Notes under the pieces: generated by a model | Database searches by the model: none | Told to the model about the DNA's origin: nothing | What the model saw: the letters and a program-made list of their open reading frames with translations, nothing else | Shown here: positions 1 to 7,146 of the stretch, piece after piece | How positions within the stretch are numbered: position 1 is the first letter of the stretch | Layout: each line of letters starts with the position of its first letter | Made by a program: the position numbers and the translations under genes | Assembly (NCBI GenBank): GCA_938004115.1 | Contig: CALKWS010000255.1 | Location: 1 to 8,821, forward strand | DNA from: an uncultured Ruaniaceae bacterium | GTDB taxonomy: Bacteria; Actinomycetota; Actinomycetes; Actinomycetales; Beutenbergiaceae | Length of the DNA: 8,821 nt | Direction of reading: 5' to 3'

Positions 1-10
1 TCCGCTCGCA

Positions 11-30
11 CGCGCACCACCGCGCACCAC
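11..30. repeat. Tandem 10-bp direct repeat
   Basis: The decamer CGCGCACCAC occurs twice in perfect tandem at 11-20 and 21-30. It is followed at once by the perfect 10-bp palindrome GCGTGCACGC at 32-41. The unit is about one helical turn long, so both copies would face the same side of DNA. This could be a protein binding site, or chance in a GC-rich stretch. Confidence 0.5.
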
Positions 31-83
31 TGCGTGCACGCCCACCAACGCCACGGCGGTCTCACGCCCTGCCCGGTGCAGCA

Positions 84-113
84 GATGAGAACCCTCTCAT
101 CGGGTCCTCATCG
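84..113. promoter_or_regulatory. Inverted and direct CTCATC repeats, possible operator or hairpin
   Basis: GATGAGA at 84-90 and TCTCATC at 95-101 form a perfect 7-bp inverted repeat with a 4-base ACCC loop. A further copy of CTCATCG at 107-113 repeats 96-102 directly, offset by 11 bases. The core CTCATC therefore appears three times, once inverted and twice direct, at roughly helical spacing (84, 96, 107). This fits a transcription factor operator upstream of the operon. It could also be a hairpin without a T tract ending an upstream transcript. The repeats are seen; the function is inferred. Confidence 0.35.
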
Positions 114-177
114 AACTCTCCCGACCGCCCAGCAGAGTCGGTGCTCGACCAACACCGGCTGACCTATCGGGGAGCAG

Positions 178-1392
178 ATGAACCTGAACCGCCCTTCCGG
201 GGTGCATACCCTGCGCCCACCGGCCCACATCGACCGGGACCGCCCGCGGGTGGCGCTGTACTCCCACGACGCACAGGGACTGGGGCACATCCGTCGGAAC
301 CTGTCGATCGCCAAGGCCCTCCAGGCGCACGGCGCTGAGGTGCTGCTCCTCACCGGCGCGCCCGAGGCGGTGGGAACCCGGCACCTATCCGGTATCGACC
401 TCGTCGCCGTGCCGGCCCTGAAGAAGGGCGACGACGGCACCTACACCTCCCGCACCCTCGGGTTGGACGTCGCCGAGACCGTACACATCCGCGCCCAGGT
501 GCTACGGGCCGCGGTGGCCGCCTTCGCCCCGGACCTACTGGTGGTGGACAAGCACCCCCGGGGTTTCCGGGGGGAGATGGAACCGGCCCTGACCACCGCC
601 CGGCGGCTGGGTACCAAGGTGGTGCTCGGGTTGCGCGACGTGCTCGACGAACCCGCCGCCGCACGCGCCCAGTGGGCCCGCGACCACGGTGATACCGCGC
701 TGGCGACGTTCTACGACGAGGTGTGGTTGTACGCCGACCCGCAGGTGCACGACGCGGCCGCCGAACTAGGACTGCGTCTGCCGGTGCGGGCCACCGGCTA
801 CCTGGCCGCCGGACGGGTGCCCACCGGAGATCGGGTGCGCCGCCCCCGCGGCCTGGATGAGCGCCCGTACGTCCTGGGCGTGCTGGGCGGCGGCAGCGAC
901 GGCGGTGCGCTGGCCCGCGCGTTCGCCCGGGCGACCTACCCCGCCGGGCACCAGGGGGTGCTCATCACCGGCCCGAACCTGCCCGCCGACGACCGGCGTG
1001 CCGTGCGGCAGCTCGCCGCCGACCGCACCGACCTGGTGGTGCACACCTTCCGCGAGGACCTGGAGCACTGGTACGGGGCGGCCCGGGCGGTGGTGTCGAT
1101 GGGCGGCTACAACACCGTCTGCGAGGTCCTGGCCGCCGGCAAGTCCCTGCTGGTGGTGCCCCGGGTGCGCCCGCGGGCCGAGCAACTCGTGCGGGCACGC
1201 GCCCTGGCCCACCGCGGGGCGCTGGAGATGTGCCATCCCGACGACCTCAGCCCCGGTGCCCTGGACGCGTGGTTCGACGCGCTGAACGGCCCCCCAGCCC
1301 CCCATACCCCGATCGACCTGGACGGCCTGGCCCGGGTGCCGGACCTGGCCGCCGCACTCCTCAACACCTCGGAGGTGGCCCGCAGTGCCTGA
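178..1392 (+). CDS. MurG/COG4671-like GT-B glycosyltransferase
   Basis: Predicted cytoplasmic or membrane-face glycosyltransferase of 404 residues, likely transferring a sugar from a nucleotide-sugar donor. The N-terminal domain begins after about 23 variable residues with a beta strand and the glycine loop SHDAQGLGHIRRNLSIAKAL (29-48), the GxGHxxR pattern of MurG-like and COG4671 glycosyltransferases. The C-terminal nucleotide-binding half starts near YVLGVLGGGSDGG (231-243). It contains SMGGYNTVCEVLAAGKSLLV (307-326) followed by P-R-V-R-P-R-A-E-Q, the usual donor-binding region with its Asn-Thr-x-x-Glu core. No signal peptide or membrane segment is seen. ATG 178 was chosen because GGGGAG at 169-174 lies just upstream, although the 3-base spacing is short. 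The gene ends inside the start of the next glycosyltransferase, giving an 8-base overlap. Acceptor and donor are unknown. The family call is firm; the exact substrate is not. Confidence 0.85.
   Translation: MNLNRPSGVHTLRPPAHIDRDRPRVALYSHDAQGLGHIRRNLSIAKALQAHGAEVLLLTGAPEAVGTRHLSGIDLVAVPALKKGDDGTYTSRTLGLDVAETVHIRAQVLRAAVAAFAPDLLVVDKHPRGFRGEMEPALTTARRLGTKVVLGLRDVLDEPAAARAQWARDHGDTALATFYDEVWLYADPQVHDAAAELGLRLPVRATGYLAAGRVPTGDRVRRPRGLDERPYVLGVLGGGSDGGALARAFARATYPAGHQGVLITGPNLPADDRRAVRQLAADRTDLVVHTFREDLEHWYGAARAVVSMGGYNTVCEVLAAGKSLLVVPRVRPRAEQLVRARALAHRGALEMCHPDDLSPGALDAWFDALNGPPAPHTPIDLDGLARVPDLAAALLNTSEVARSA
1371..1376 (+). promoter_or_regulatory. Ribosome binding site for the second glycosyltransferase
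   Basis: GGAGGT lies 8 bases before GTG 1385, inside the last codons of the preceding gene. It is the reason for choosing this GTG as the start, and it supports translational coupling. Confidence 0.75.
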
Positions 1393-2680
1393 CCCGACCC
1401 GACCCCATCCCTCCCCCGGCAGCCACGACGCTCCCGCAGCACCCTGGGGCCGCGAGGACCCCGCAGCCGGGCCGCACCGGATCGGCTACGTGCTGAAGAT
1501 GTACCCGCGGTTCTCCGAGACCTTCGTGGTCACCGAGATCCTCGGCCGGGAGGCGGCCGGTGCGGATCTGGAGATCTTCTCCCTGCGCGCCCCGGCGGAC
1601 CCGCACTTCCACGACACCCTGGCGCAGGTGCGCGCGCCGGTGCGCTACATCCCCAGGATCCGGCGCGCGAGTGAGTTGTGGGACCGGCTCCGGGCGGCCA
1701 CCGAGACACTCGGCGGCCTTCCCCCGGGCGCCACCGAGACCCTGCTGCAGGCCGACGCCGAGGACGCCGGCCAGGCCCTGGACCTCGCGATGCGCGTGCA
1801 CCGGCAGGGCATCACCCACCTGCACGCCCACTTCGCCTCGGTCGCCACCACGGTGGCACGCCTGGCGGCACACCTGGCCGGGATCACCTACTCCTTCACC
1901 GCCCACGCCAAGGACCTGTTCCACGCCGACGTCGACGACGACGACGTGCGCGCCAAGGCCGCCGACGCCCACCACGTGGTGACGATCTCCCGGTACAACG
2001 TCAACCACCTGCGCCAGCTGGGGGTGGAGGCGGAGAAGATCAACCTGGTCTACAACGGCCTGGACCTGCAGACGTTCACCGCCAGCACCCCGCCACCGGC
2101 CGATGAACTGCGGATCGTGGCCGTGGGCCGGCTGATCGAGAAGAAGGGGTTCGAGTACCTCATCGACGCCTGCCACCTGCTGCGCACCAGCGGGAGGCGG
2201 GTGCGGTGCGAGCTCATCGGCGGCGGGGAGCGCGAGCAGGCGCTGGCCGAACGTGTCCAGGCGCTCGGGCTGCAGGACGTGGTGCACCTGCGCGGCCCGC
2301 TGCCGCAGGACCGCGTCCGGCAGATCATGTCCGGTGCGGACGTGCTGGCCGCGCCCTGTGTGGTGGGGTCGGACGGCAACACCGACGGCCTACCCACCGT
2401 GGTGCTGGAGGCGATGGCGCTGGGCACGCCCTGCATCACCACCGCCGTCACCGGGCTGGCCGAGGTGGTCGACGACGAACGCACCGGGCTGCTCGTGCCG
2501 CAACGCGACCCGGTAGCCCTCGCACGTGCGCTGGAACGGCTCGGCTCGGACCCCGAACTCGCCGCCCGGCTCCGCCGGCACGCCCGGGAACTGATCGAAC
2601 GCGACTTCGACTCCCGGCGTCAGGCGCGAGCCCTGGCGGCCCTGGATCCCCGGCGTCCGGCACCGGTGAGCAGCCGATGA
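1385..2680 (+). CDS. GT4 glycosyltransferase, WcaL-like
   Basis: Retaining GT-B glycosyltransferase of 431 residues, similar to colanic acid WcaL and other exopolysaccharide GT4 enzymes. After a Pro-rich leader of about 30 residues comes KMYPRFSETFVVTEILGREA (38-57), the P-x-x-S-E-T-F-V signature of WcaL-type enzymes. HLHAHFASVATTVARLAAHL (145-164) and SFTAHAKDLF (170-179) follow, also typical of that group. The C-terminal donor domain has VGRLIEKKGFEYLI (247-260), with Arg249 and Lys254 as likely phosphate contacts. It ends with TDGLPTVVLEAMALGTPC (333-350), where the E-x7-E motif reads D334-x7-E342. Start GTG 1385 is backed by GGAGGT at 1371-1376. It overlaps the previous gene by 8 bases and the next by the 4-base ATGA at 2677-2680. 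No transmembrane segment is seen. Donor and acceptor are unknown. Confidence 0.9.
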   Translation: MPDPTRPHPSPGSHDAPAAPWGREDPAAGPHRIGYVLKMYPRFSETFVVTEILGREAAGADLEIFSLRAPADPHFHDTLAQVRAPVRYIPRIRRASELWDRLRAATETLGGLPPGATETLLQADAEDAGQALDLAMRVHRQGITHLHAHFASVATTVARLAAHLAGITYSFTAHAKDLFHADVDDDDVRAKAADAHHVVTISRYNVNHLRQLGVEAEKINLVYNGLDLQTFTASTPPPADELRIVAVGRLIEKKGFEYLIDACHLLRTSGRRVRCELIGGGEREQALAERVQALGLQDVVHLRGPLPQDRVRQIMSGADVLAAPCVVGSDGNTDGLPTVVLEAMALGTPCITTAVTGLAEVVDDERTGLLVPQRDPVALARALERLGSDPELAARLRRHARELIERDFDSRRQARALAALDPRRPAPVSSR

Positions 2681-3945
2681 CCCGCGCCCCGGAGTTGCTC
2701 CTAAGTGAACTGTCCGCCCGGTTGCGTGGCCGGCGAGTGGCCTACGTGTGCGCCGATCCAGGAATCGGGGTGTTCGGCACCAAGGGCGCCTCGGTGCACG
2801 TGCAGGCGGTGGTCCGCACGATGCGACGGGCCGGCGCACGGGTGGAGGTCTTCGCCGTCAAGACCGGCGGCTCCCCGCCACCGGACCTCACCGATCTGCC
2901 GGTGCACCTGCTCCCGGTGGACACCCGCCATCGCGACGGCGCAGGGCGCGAACGCGCGCTGGTGGAGGCAGATACCCGACTGGGCGCGGTGCTGCACGCC
3001 GCCGGCCCGTTCGATATGTACTACGAGCGGTACTCGCTGTTCTCCGGCCGGGGCGCCCAGTGGGCGGCAGAGACCGGGCTGCCGGTGATCGTGGAGGTCA
3101 ACGCCCCGCTCATCGACGAGCAGGCCCGGCACCGCCACCTGGCCCACCCCGCCGAGGCCGCCGCCAGCCTGCACCGGCTGATGGGCGCCGCCGACCTGGC
3201 CGTGTGCGTCTCCGAACCGGTGCGGGCCTGGCTCACCGGCCGCACCCGGGTGCGCCGCGCCGTCGTCGTCCCCAACGGGGCGGACGTACACCGCGTGCGA
3301 CCCCGCGCCGCCGCCTTCCCCGGCGGCGCCCCGGGCACCGCCGGGGACGGCCCGGGGACCCCGACGGCCCACCGGCCCCCCACGATCGGGTTCGTCGGTA
3401 CCCTCAAGCCCTGGCACGGGGTGGAGGTACTGCTGGAGGCCGCCGCCCCGCTGCTGCGCGGCGAGCCGGACGGAGCCGGCGCGAGGTTGCTCGTCGTCGG
3501 GGACGGCCCCCAGGCGGCGGACCTGGATATCCGCGCGAGGGAACTGGGGATCACCGCCGGCGTGCACCGTACCGGTGCGGTGCACCCGGGCCGCGTTCCG
3601 GGGCTGCTGCAGCAGATGGACCTGGCGGTAGCCCCCTACCCGCGGGACGCCGGGACCTACTTCTCCCCGCTGAAAGTGCTGGAATACCTGGCCGCCGGCC
3701 TGCCCGTGGTAGCCAGCGCCGTGGGACAGTTACCCGACCTGGTCGCCCACGGCCGGACCGGGCTGCTGGTGCCCGCCTCCGACCCCACGGCGCTGCGCCG
3801 CGCACTGGTGGAACTGCTCCACGACCCCCACCGCCGCCGCCGGATGGGAACGGCCGCACGTGCCCAGGCCGTGGCCCGCCACAGTTGGGAGCACACCCTG
3901 GCCCGCACCCTGCGGGCCCTGGAGGGAGGTGTCCAGGCAGCGTGA
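2677..3945 (+). CDS. GT4 glycosyltransferase with FSPLK-type motif
   Basis: Glycosyltransferase of 422 residues with a GT-B fold. The N-terminal domain opens with VAYVCADPGIGVFGTKGASV (21-40) then H-V, a glycine-rich acceptor-side loop common in GT4 enzymes. The donor domain contains IGFVGTLKPWHGVEVLLEA (237-255), VVGDGP (273-278) and YFSPLKVLEYLAAGLPVV (328-345). In the last motif the second Glu of E-x7-E is E336 while the first position is Tyr328, a variant I associate with FSPLK-type GT4 proteins. Residues 208-235 are rich in Gly, Pro and Ala and look like a flexible linker between the two domains. ATG 2677 is chosen because it forms ATGA with the previous stop and has GGTGAG at 2665-2670. 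The frame is open upstream to 2206, but that part is antisense-free overlap with the previous gene and is not coding. It ends in GTGA with the transporter start. Confidence 0.88.
   Translation: MTRAPELLLSELSARLRGRRVAYVCADPGIGVFGTKGASVHVQAVVRTMRRAGARVEVFAVKTGGSPPPDLTDLPVHLLPVDTRHRDGAGRERALVEADTRLGAVLHAAGPFDMYYERYSLFSGRGAQWAAETGLPVIVEVNAPLIDEQARHRHLAHPAEAAASLHRLMGAADLAVCVSEPVRAWLTGRTRVRRAVVVPNGADVHRVRPRAAAFPGGAPGTAGDGPGTPTAHRPPTIGFVGTLKPWHGVEVLLEAAAPLLRGEPDGAGARLLVVGDGPQAADLDIRARELGITAGVHRTGAVHPGRVPGLLQQMDLAVAPYPRDAGTYFSPLKVLEYLAAGLPVVASAVGQLPDLVAHGRTGLLVPASDPTALRRALVELLHDPHRRRRMGTAARAQAVARHSWEHTLARTLRALEGGVQAA
3921..3930 (+). promoter_or_regulatory. Ribosome binding site for the ABC exporter
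   Basis: GGAGGGAGGT lies 11 bases before GTG 3942, within the end of the preceding glycosyltransferase. The Shine-Dalgarno match is strong, though spacing is slightly long. It decides the exporter start, because the exporter frame is open far upstream without being coding there. Confidence 0.65.
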
Positions 3946-5870
3946 GAACCGCCCGACACGGCCCCGGCAGGACCCGGCGCGACCCCCGCAAGGCCAAGAC
4001 CCCGACCGCGCAGATCACGGCGGCCCTGCCCGGGCTGCGCCGGACGCTGCACCACGTGCGTCCCCATGTGCGCCCGCACCGGCGGCTGGTGATCATCGGG
4101 ATGATCGCCCTGTTCGCCGAGGTTGCGTTCCGGCTGGCCGAACCGTGGCCGCTGAAGTTCGTCCTGGACGCGATCATCGCCTCGGCCTCCCCGGACCTGG
4201 TCGCCGATGCGGCCGGGGAGGACAACGTGATGCTGCTGGTGGTGGTGGCCGCCCTCGCGGTGGTGGCGGTGGCAGCGCTGCGCGCCGGGTCGGCGTACCT
4301 GCGCACGGTGTGCTTCGCCCTGGCCGGAACCCGGGCGATGACCGGGGTGCGCGCGCAGTTGTACGAGCACCTGCAACGGCTGTCGCTGCGGTACCACCGC
4401 TCCGCCCGGTCCGGAGACCTGTTGAACCGGCTCATCGGCGACGTGGGGCGGGTGCAGGAGGTCGCCGTCACCGCCGCGCTACCGCTCCTGGGCAATATCG
4501 TCACGCTGGTCGCGATGCTCGGGGTGATGCTGTGGATGGACTGGCACCTGGCGCTGGTATCCGTCGGTGCCCTGCTGGTGTTCAGCCTCGGATCCTCCCG
4601 TCAGGGTCCGCGCATCACCGGGGCCGCCCGCAAGCAACGACGGCGTGAAGGGGACCTGGCCGGGGCGGCGAACGAGACGCTCGGGGCGATGCAGGTTGTG
4701 CAGGCCTACGGCCTGGAGGATGTGCTCTCCGACCGGTTCGCGGCGTCGAACTCCAAGGCGCTGAAAGACGGGGTGAAGGCCTCCCGGATGTCAGCGGCGC
4801 TGGAACGGGGCACCGATGTGCTGGTGGGCCTGGCCTCCGGGGTGGTGCTGTTGCTGGGCGCCCGCCAGGTGCTGGCCGGCACCCTGACCCCCGGGGAGCT
4901 GACCGTGTTCATCTCCTACCTGAAGGCCTCCTTCAAACCGATGCGGGACCTTGCCAAGTACACCGGCCGGATCGCCAAGGCCGCCGCCTCCGGGGAACGC
5001 ATCTCCGATCTGCTGGACGCCGACCCGGACATCGTCGACTCCTCCTGGGCCCGCCCGGTGCAGCGGCTGCACGGCTACGTCGCGTTCGAGGGGGTGTCCA
5101 CCAGTTACGGCGACGGGCGCCTGGCGCTGCGGGATGTGGACCTGACGGTCCAGGCCGGTCAGCGCATCGGGCTGCTCGGCCCCTCAGGCGGCGGCAAGTC
5201 CACCCTGGCCTCGCTGCTGCCCCGGCTGCAGGACCCGGTGTCCGGGCAGATCCGCCTGGACGGTCACGACATGCGCGACCTGACCCTGGCCTCCGTGCGG
5301 GCGAATATCGCGATGGTGCTGCAGGACAGCGTGCTGTTCGCCACAACCGTGGCCGAGAACATCGGCTACGGCCGGCCCGGGGCGAGCCCGGAGGAGATCG
5401 TCGCGGCCGCCCGGGCCGCCGGTGCGCACGAGTTCATCAGCGCGATGCCGCAGGGTTACCACACCGTCCTCGGCGAGCGTGGATCCACCCTGTCCGGGGG
5501 TCAGCGCCAGCGGATCGCGATCGCCCGGGCGATGCTGCGCGACGCGGCGATCGTGGTGCTCGACGAGCCCACCACCGGCCTGGACCCTCGCACCTCCGCC
5601 GAGGTACGGCAGGCGTTGCGGGACCTCAGCGCCGGTCGTACCACCTTCATCATCACCCACGACGTGCGCGACGTGGCCGACTGTGACCTGGTGCTGTGGA
5701 TCACCGAGGGCCGGATCATGGACCGCGGCACCCCCGAGGAGATCCGCGAGCGCCACCTCGGCCCGGGCCACATCGCCACCGCCCAACCGCCGGCCCTCCG
5801 GCCGTCGGTCACCCACCCGGCAACCACCTCGCCGTCGATCACCCCGCCCGCAGGAGGAACCCATGGCTGA
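3942..5870 (+). CDS. ABC half-exporter, fused membrane and ATPase domains
   Basis: Type IV (MsbA-like) ABC exporter of 642 residues that should work as a dimer in the cytoplasmic membrane. A basic N-terminal arm (1-47, many Arg, Lys, His) precedes six likely membrane helices near 48-66, 96-115, 178-199, 202-218, 293-309 and 318-332. The ATPase domain has Tyr389 as a possible A-loop, Walker A GPSGGGKST (413-421), Q-loop Gln461, signature LSGGQ (517-521), Walker B IVVLDE (537-542), D-loop GLD (546-548) and H-loop His573. All catalytic elements are present, so it should hydrolyse ATP. The tail from about 610 is rich in Pro and Thr and probably disordered. Start GTG 3942 overlaps the previous stop as GTGA. 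The 8-base overlap with the next gene suggests coupling. Its place after three glycosyltransferases suggests export of a glycolipid or glycan, but drug or peptide export cannot be excluded. Confidence 0.93.
   Translation: MRTARHGPGRTRRDPRKAKTPTAQITAALPGLRRTLHHVRPHVRPHRRLVIIGMIALFAEVAFRLAEPWPLKFVLDAIIASASPDLVADAAGEDNVMLLVVVAALAVVAVAALRAGSAYLRTVCFALAGTRAMTGVRAQLYEHLQRLSLRYHRSARSGDLLNRLIGDVGRVQEVAVTAALPLLGNIVTLVAMLGVMLWMDWHLALVSVGALLVFSLGSSRQGPRITGAARKQRRREGDLAGAANETLGAMQVVQAYGLEDVLSDRFAASNSKALKDGVKASRMSAALERGTDVLVGLASGVVLLLGARQVLAGTLTPGELTVFISYLKASFKPMRDLAKYTGRIAKAAASGERISDLLDADPDIVDSSWARPVQRLHGYVAFEGVSTSYGDGRLALRDVDLTVQAGQRIGLLGPSGGGKSTLASLLPRLQDPVSGQIRLDGHDMRDLTLASVRANIAMVLQDSVLFATTVAENIGYGRPGASPEEIVAAARAAGAHEFISAMPQGYHTVLGERGSTLSGGQRQRIAIARAMLRDAAIVVLDEPTTGLDPRTSAEVRQALRDLSAGRTTFIITHDVRDVADCDLVLWITEGRIMDRGTPEEIRERHLGPGHIATAQPPALRPSVTHPATTSPSITPPAGGTHG
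5852..5857 (+). promoter_or_regulatory. Ribosome binding site for the first phosphotransferase
   Basis: AGGAGG lies 5 bases before ATG 5863, inside the last codons of the exporter gene. It is a consensus site and decides this start over the long open frame further upstream. Confidence 0.85.
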
Positions 5871-7146
5871 CCGCACCCGCCCCGCGTTCACCCCGCAACC
5901 GTTGAGCGCCGACGATCGAGAACTCATCGGGGCCGACGGCGCGCTCCCGGGCCTGCGGGTGGTGCTGGACGCTGCGGAACTCACCGCGGCGCTACGGGCC
6001 CGGGACCCCCAGGTGCGTGCGGCGCGCGCGGAGTACCTGCGCTACAAACCGGGCACCGCGATGGTCGCCGGCCTGCGGGTACTGACCGCCGACGGCGAAC
6101 GCACCGCCCTCGCGCAGGCGGTCACCCGCACCGGGCGCCCCAAACTCACCAAACTGCGGATGCACGCTCGCGAACGGGGCACCTGGGCCCATGTGTTCGA
6201 GGGCCTGGACACGGCGGTGGGCGATGCGGCCGCGGACCGGCACCTGCCCGGCTTGCACCGGGAACTGTCCCGCACCGGGGTGCACACCATCCGGTACAAG
6301 CCGGCACGCCGGTGGGTGGGCCGGCGGATGCGCAGCGGCGGCAGCGAACTGGTCAAGGTGTTCGGCACCGGCCAGGCGAGCCGCGGTGCACGGGCAGCCC
6401 GCGCGCTCGCCGCTGCCGGGGTCCCCGGCCCGCACCTGCTCCGGGAGGCCCGGCACCGGAACACCCTGAGGTTCACCTGGCACGAGGGCCGCACCCTGGC
6501 CGATCTCGGTGATCCGCACGCCGCCCAGGTGGGCGAACTCCTGGCACGGTTGCACCAGACCCCCTGGCCGTTCTCGGGCGCCAACGGTGGTGTGCCCGAT
6601 CCGGGCAACGCCCTGGCGGACCTGGCGGTGCTGCTGCCCTCGTTGCGGCCGGCGGCACAGGCCGCCGAGGAGATCGGCGCAGGCCTCACCGCCCTGCTCG
6701 GCCCGGCCTGGGACGGCCCGCTGGTGACCTGCCACGGTGACTTCTCCGCCGATCAGGTCCTGGCCGAACCCGGGATGCACTTGCGATTGCTGGACCTGGA
6801 CTCGGTGCGGCGCGGCCCGGCGGAGTCGGACCTGGGCGAGTGGCTGGGCGAGTACCTCACCCGGATCGCCCGACCGGGCGGGCCGCCGGGTAACCAGCGG
6901 GCGGATCACTCGGCGGCGGCGCTGTACGCCCTGGCCGGACCGCTGCTCGAGGCCTACCGGCAGCACAGCAGCCACCCGGTGCACCTGTACCGCGTGCTGG
7001 GCTTCGCCGCAGCTGCGGTACTTCGCCGTGCCGCCGAACCGTTCCGCTGGCGCGAGCCGGACTGGATCGCCACCGCCGCAGAACGCGCCCGGCTCGCCGG
7101 GTGGTTACTGGACCAGGCCCGCAACCGGACGACGGGGGCAGCATGA
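5863..7146 (+). CDS. APH/choline-kinase-fold phosphotransferase
   Basis: Phosphotransferase of 427 residues, expected to move phosphate from ATP or GTP to a small-molecule or glycan hydroxyl in the cytoplasm. The C-lobe carries the catalytic loop TCHGDFSADQVL (289-300) with His291 and Asp293. The usual Asn at Asp+5 is Gln298. Metal-binding LLDLDSVRRGPAESDLGEW (309-327) follows, with Asp311 and Asp313. In the N-lobe, ELVKVFG (162-168) supplies Lys165 as the probable nucleotide-contacting lysine. RYKP occurs twice, at 60-63 and 144-147, each followed by a beta-hairpin-like stretch, so part of the N-lobe may be duplicated. ATG 5863 is supported by AGGAGG at 5852-5857 and overlaps the exporter stop by 8 bases. 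The last four bases form ATGA with the next kinase gene. The substrate is unknown: aminoglycoside resistance is possible, but the operon makes a sugar or glycan substrate more likely. Confidence 0.82.
   Translation: MADRTRPAFTPQPLSADDRELIGADGALPGLRVVLDAAELTAALRARDPQVRAARAEYLRYKPGTAMVAGLRVLTADGERTALAQAVTRTGRPKLTKLRMHARERGTWAHVFEGLDTAVGDAAADRHLPGLHRELSRTGVHTIRYKPARRWVGRRMRSGGSELVKVFGTGQASRGARAARALAAAGVPGPHLLREARHRNTLRFTWHEGRTLADLGDPHAAQVGELLARLHQTPWPFSGANGGVPDPGNALADLAVLLPSLRPAAQAAEEIGAGLTALLGPAWDGPLVTCHGDFSADQVLAEPGMHLRLLDLDSVRRGPAESDLGEWLGEYLTRIARPGGPPGNQRADHSAAALYALAGPLLEAYRQHSSHPVHLYRVLGFAAAAVLRRAAEPFRWREPDWIATAAERARLAGWLLDQARNRTTGAA

Larger units (their letters stand above)
1..177. other. 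Upstream non-coding region with no convincing gene
   Basis: No gene can be supported in this stretch before the first glycosyltransferase. One plus-strand frame is open from the left edge to a TGA at 86-88 and could be the tail of an upstream gene, but its 28 residues show no recognisable feature. A minus-strand frame with a GTG at 54-52 could equally be the start of a divergent gene leaving the window, and it has no good ribosome binding site. The region is more AT-mixed around 84-120 than the genes and carries short repeats, listed separately. A TATCGG at 165-170 weakly resembles a -10 box, but it lacks the final T and has no clear -35 partner. The operon promoter is probably here or further left. 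Confidence 0.5.

Noticed and set aside
1..54. Divergent gene starting at GTG 54 on the minus strand
   Set aside because: The 18 codons inside the window look plausible (Val/Ala-rich), but there is no ribosome binding site or recognisable family, so it cannot be supported without more sequence to the left.
2206..2676. N-terminal extension of the second GT4 glycosyltransferase
   Set aside because: The frame is open, but it lies wholly inside the previous glycosyltransferase and translates to Arg/Gly/Pro-rich sequence without motifs. The GT4 fold starts right after ATG 2677.
2748..3941. Extension of the ABC exporter to over 1000 residues
   Set aside because: The upstream part overlaps the GT4 gene in another frame and is Arg/Pro/Gly-rich shadow sequence. 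GTG 3942 with GGAGGGAGGT gives the normal half-exporter length.
5422..5862. Extension of the first kinase into the exporter gene
   Set aside because: This stretch overlaps the exporter ATPase motifs in another frame and has no kinase similarity. ATG 5863 has a consensus ribosome binding site.
1361..6984. Long minus-strand open frames opposite the operon genes (for example 1361-2287, 2701-3585, 3551-4504, 5184-5984, 5992-6984)
   Set aside because: They lie opposite genes with clear domain motifs, and their translations are rich in Arg, Gly, Pro and His without recognisable domains. This is the expected effect of high GC at third codon positions.
7101..7142. Earlier GTG start for the second kinase
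   Set aside because: It would add 14 residues overlapping the first kinase, with no better ribosome binding site. ATG 7143 gives the usual ATGA overlap seen elsewhere in the operon.
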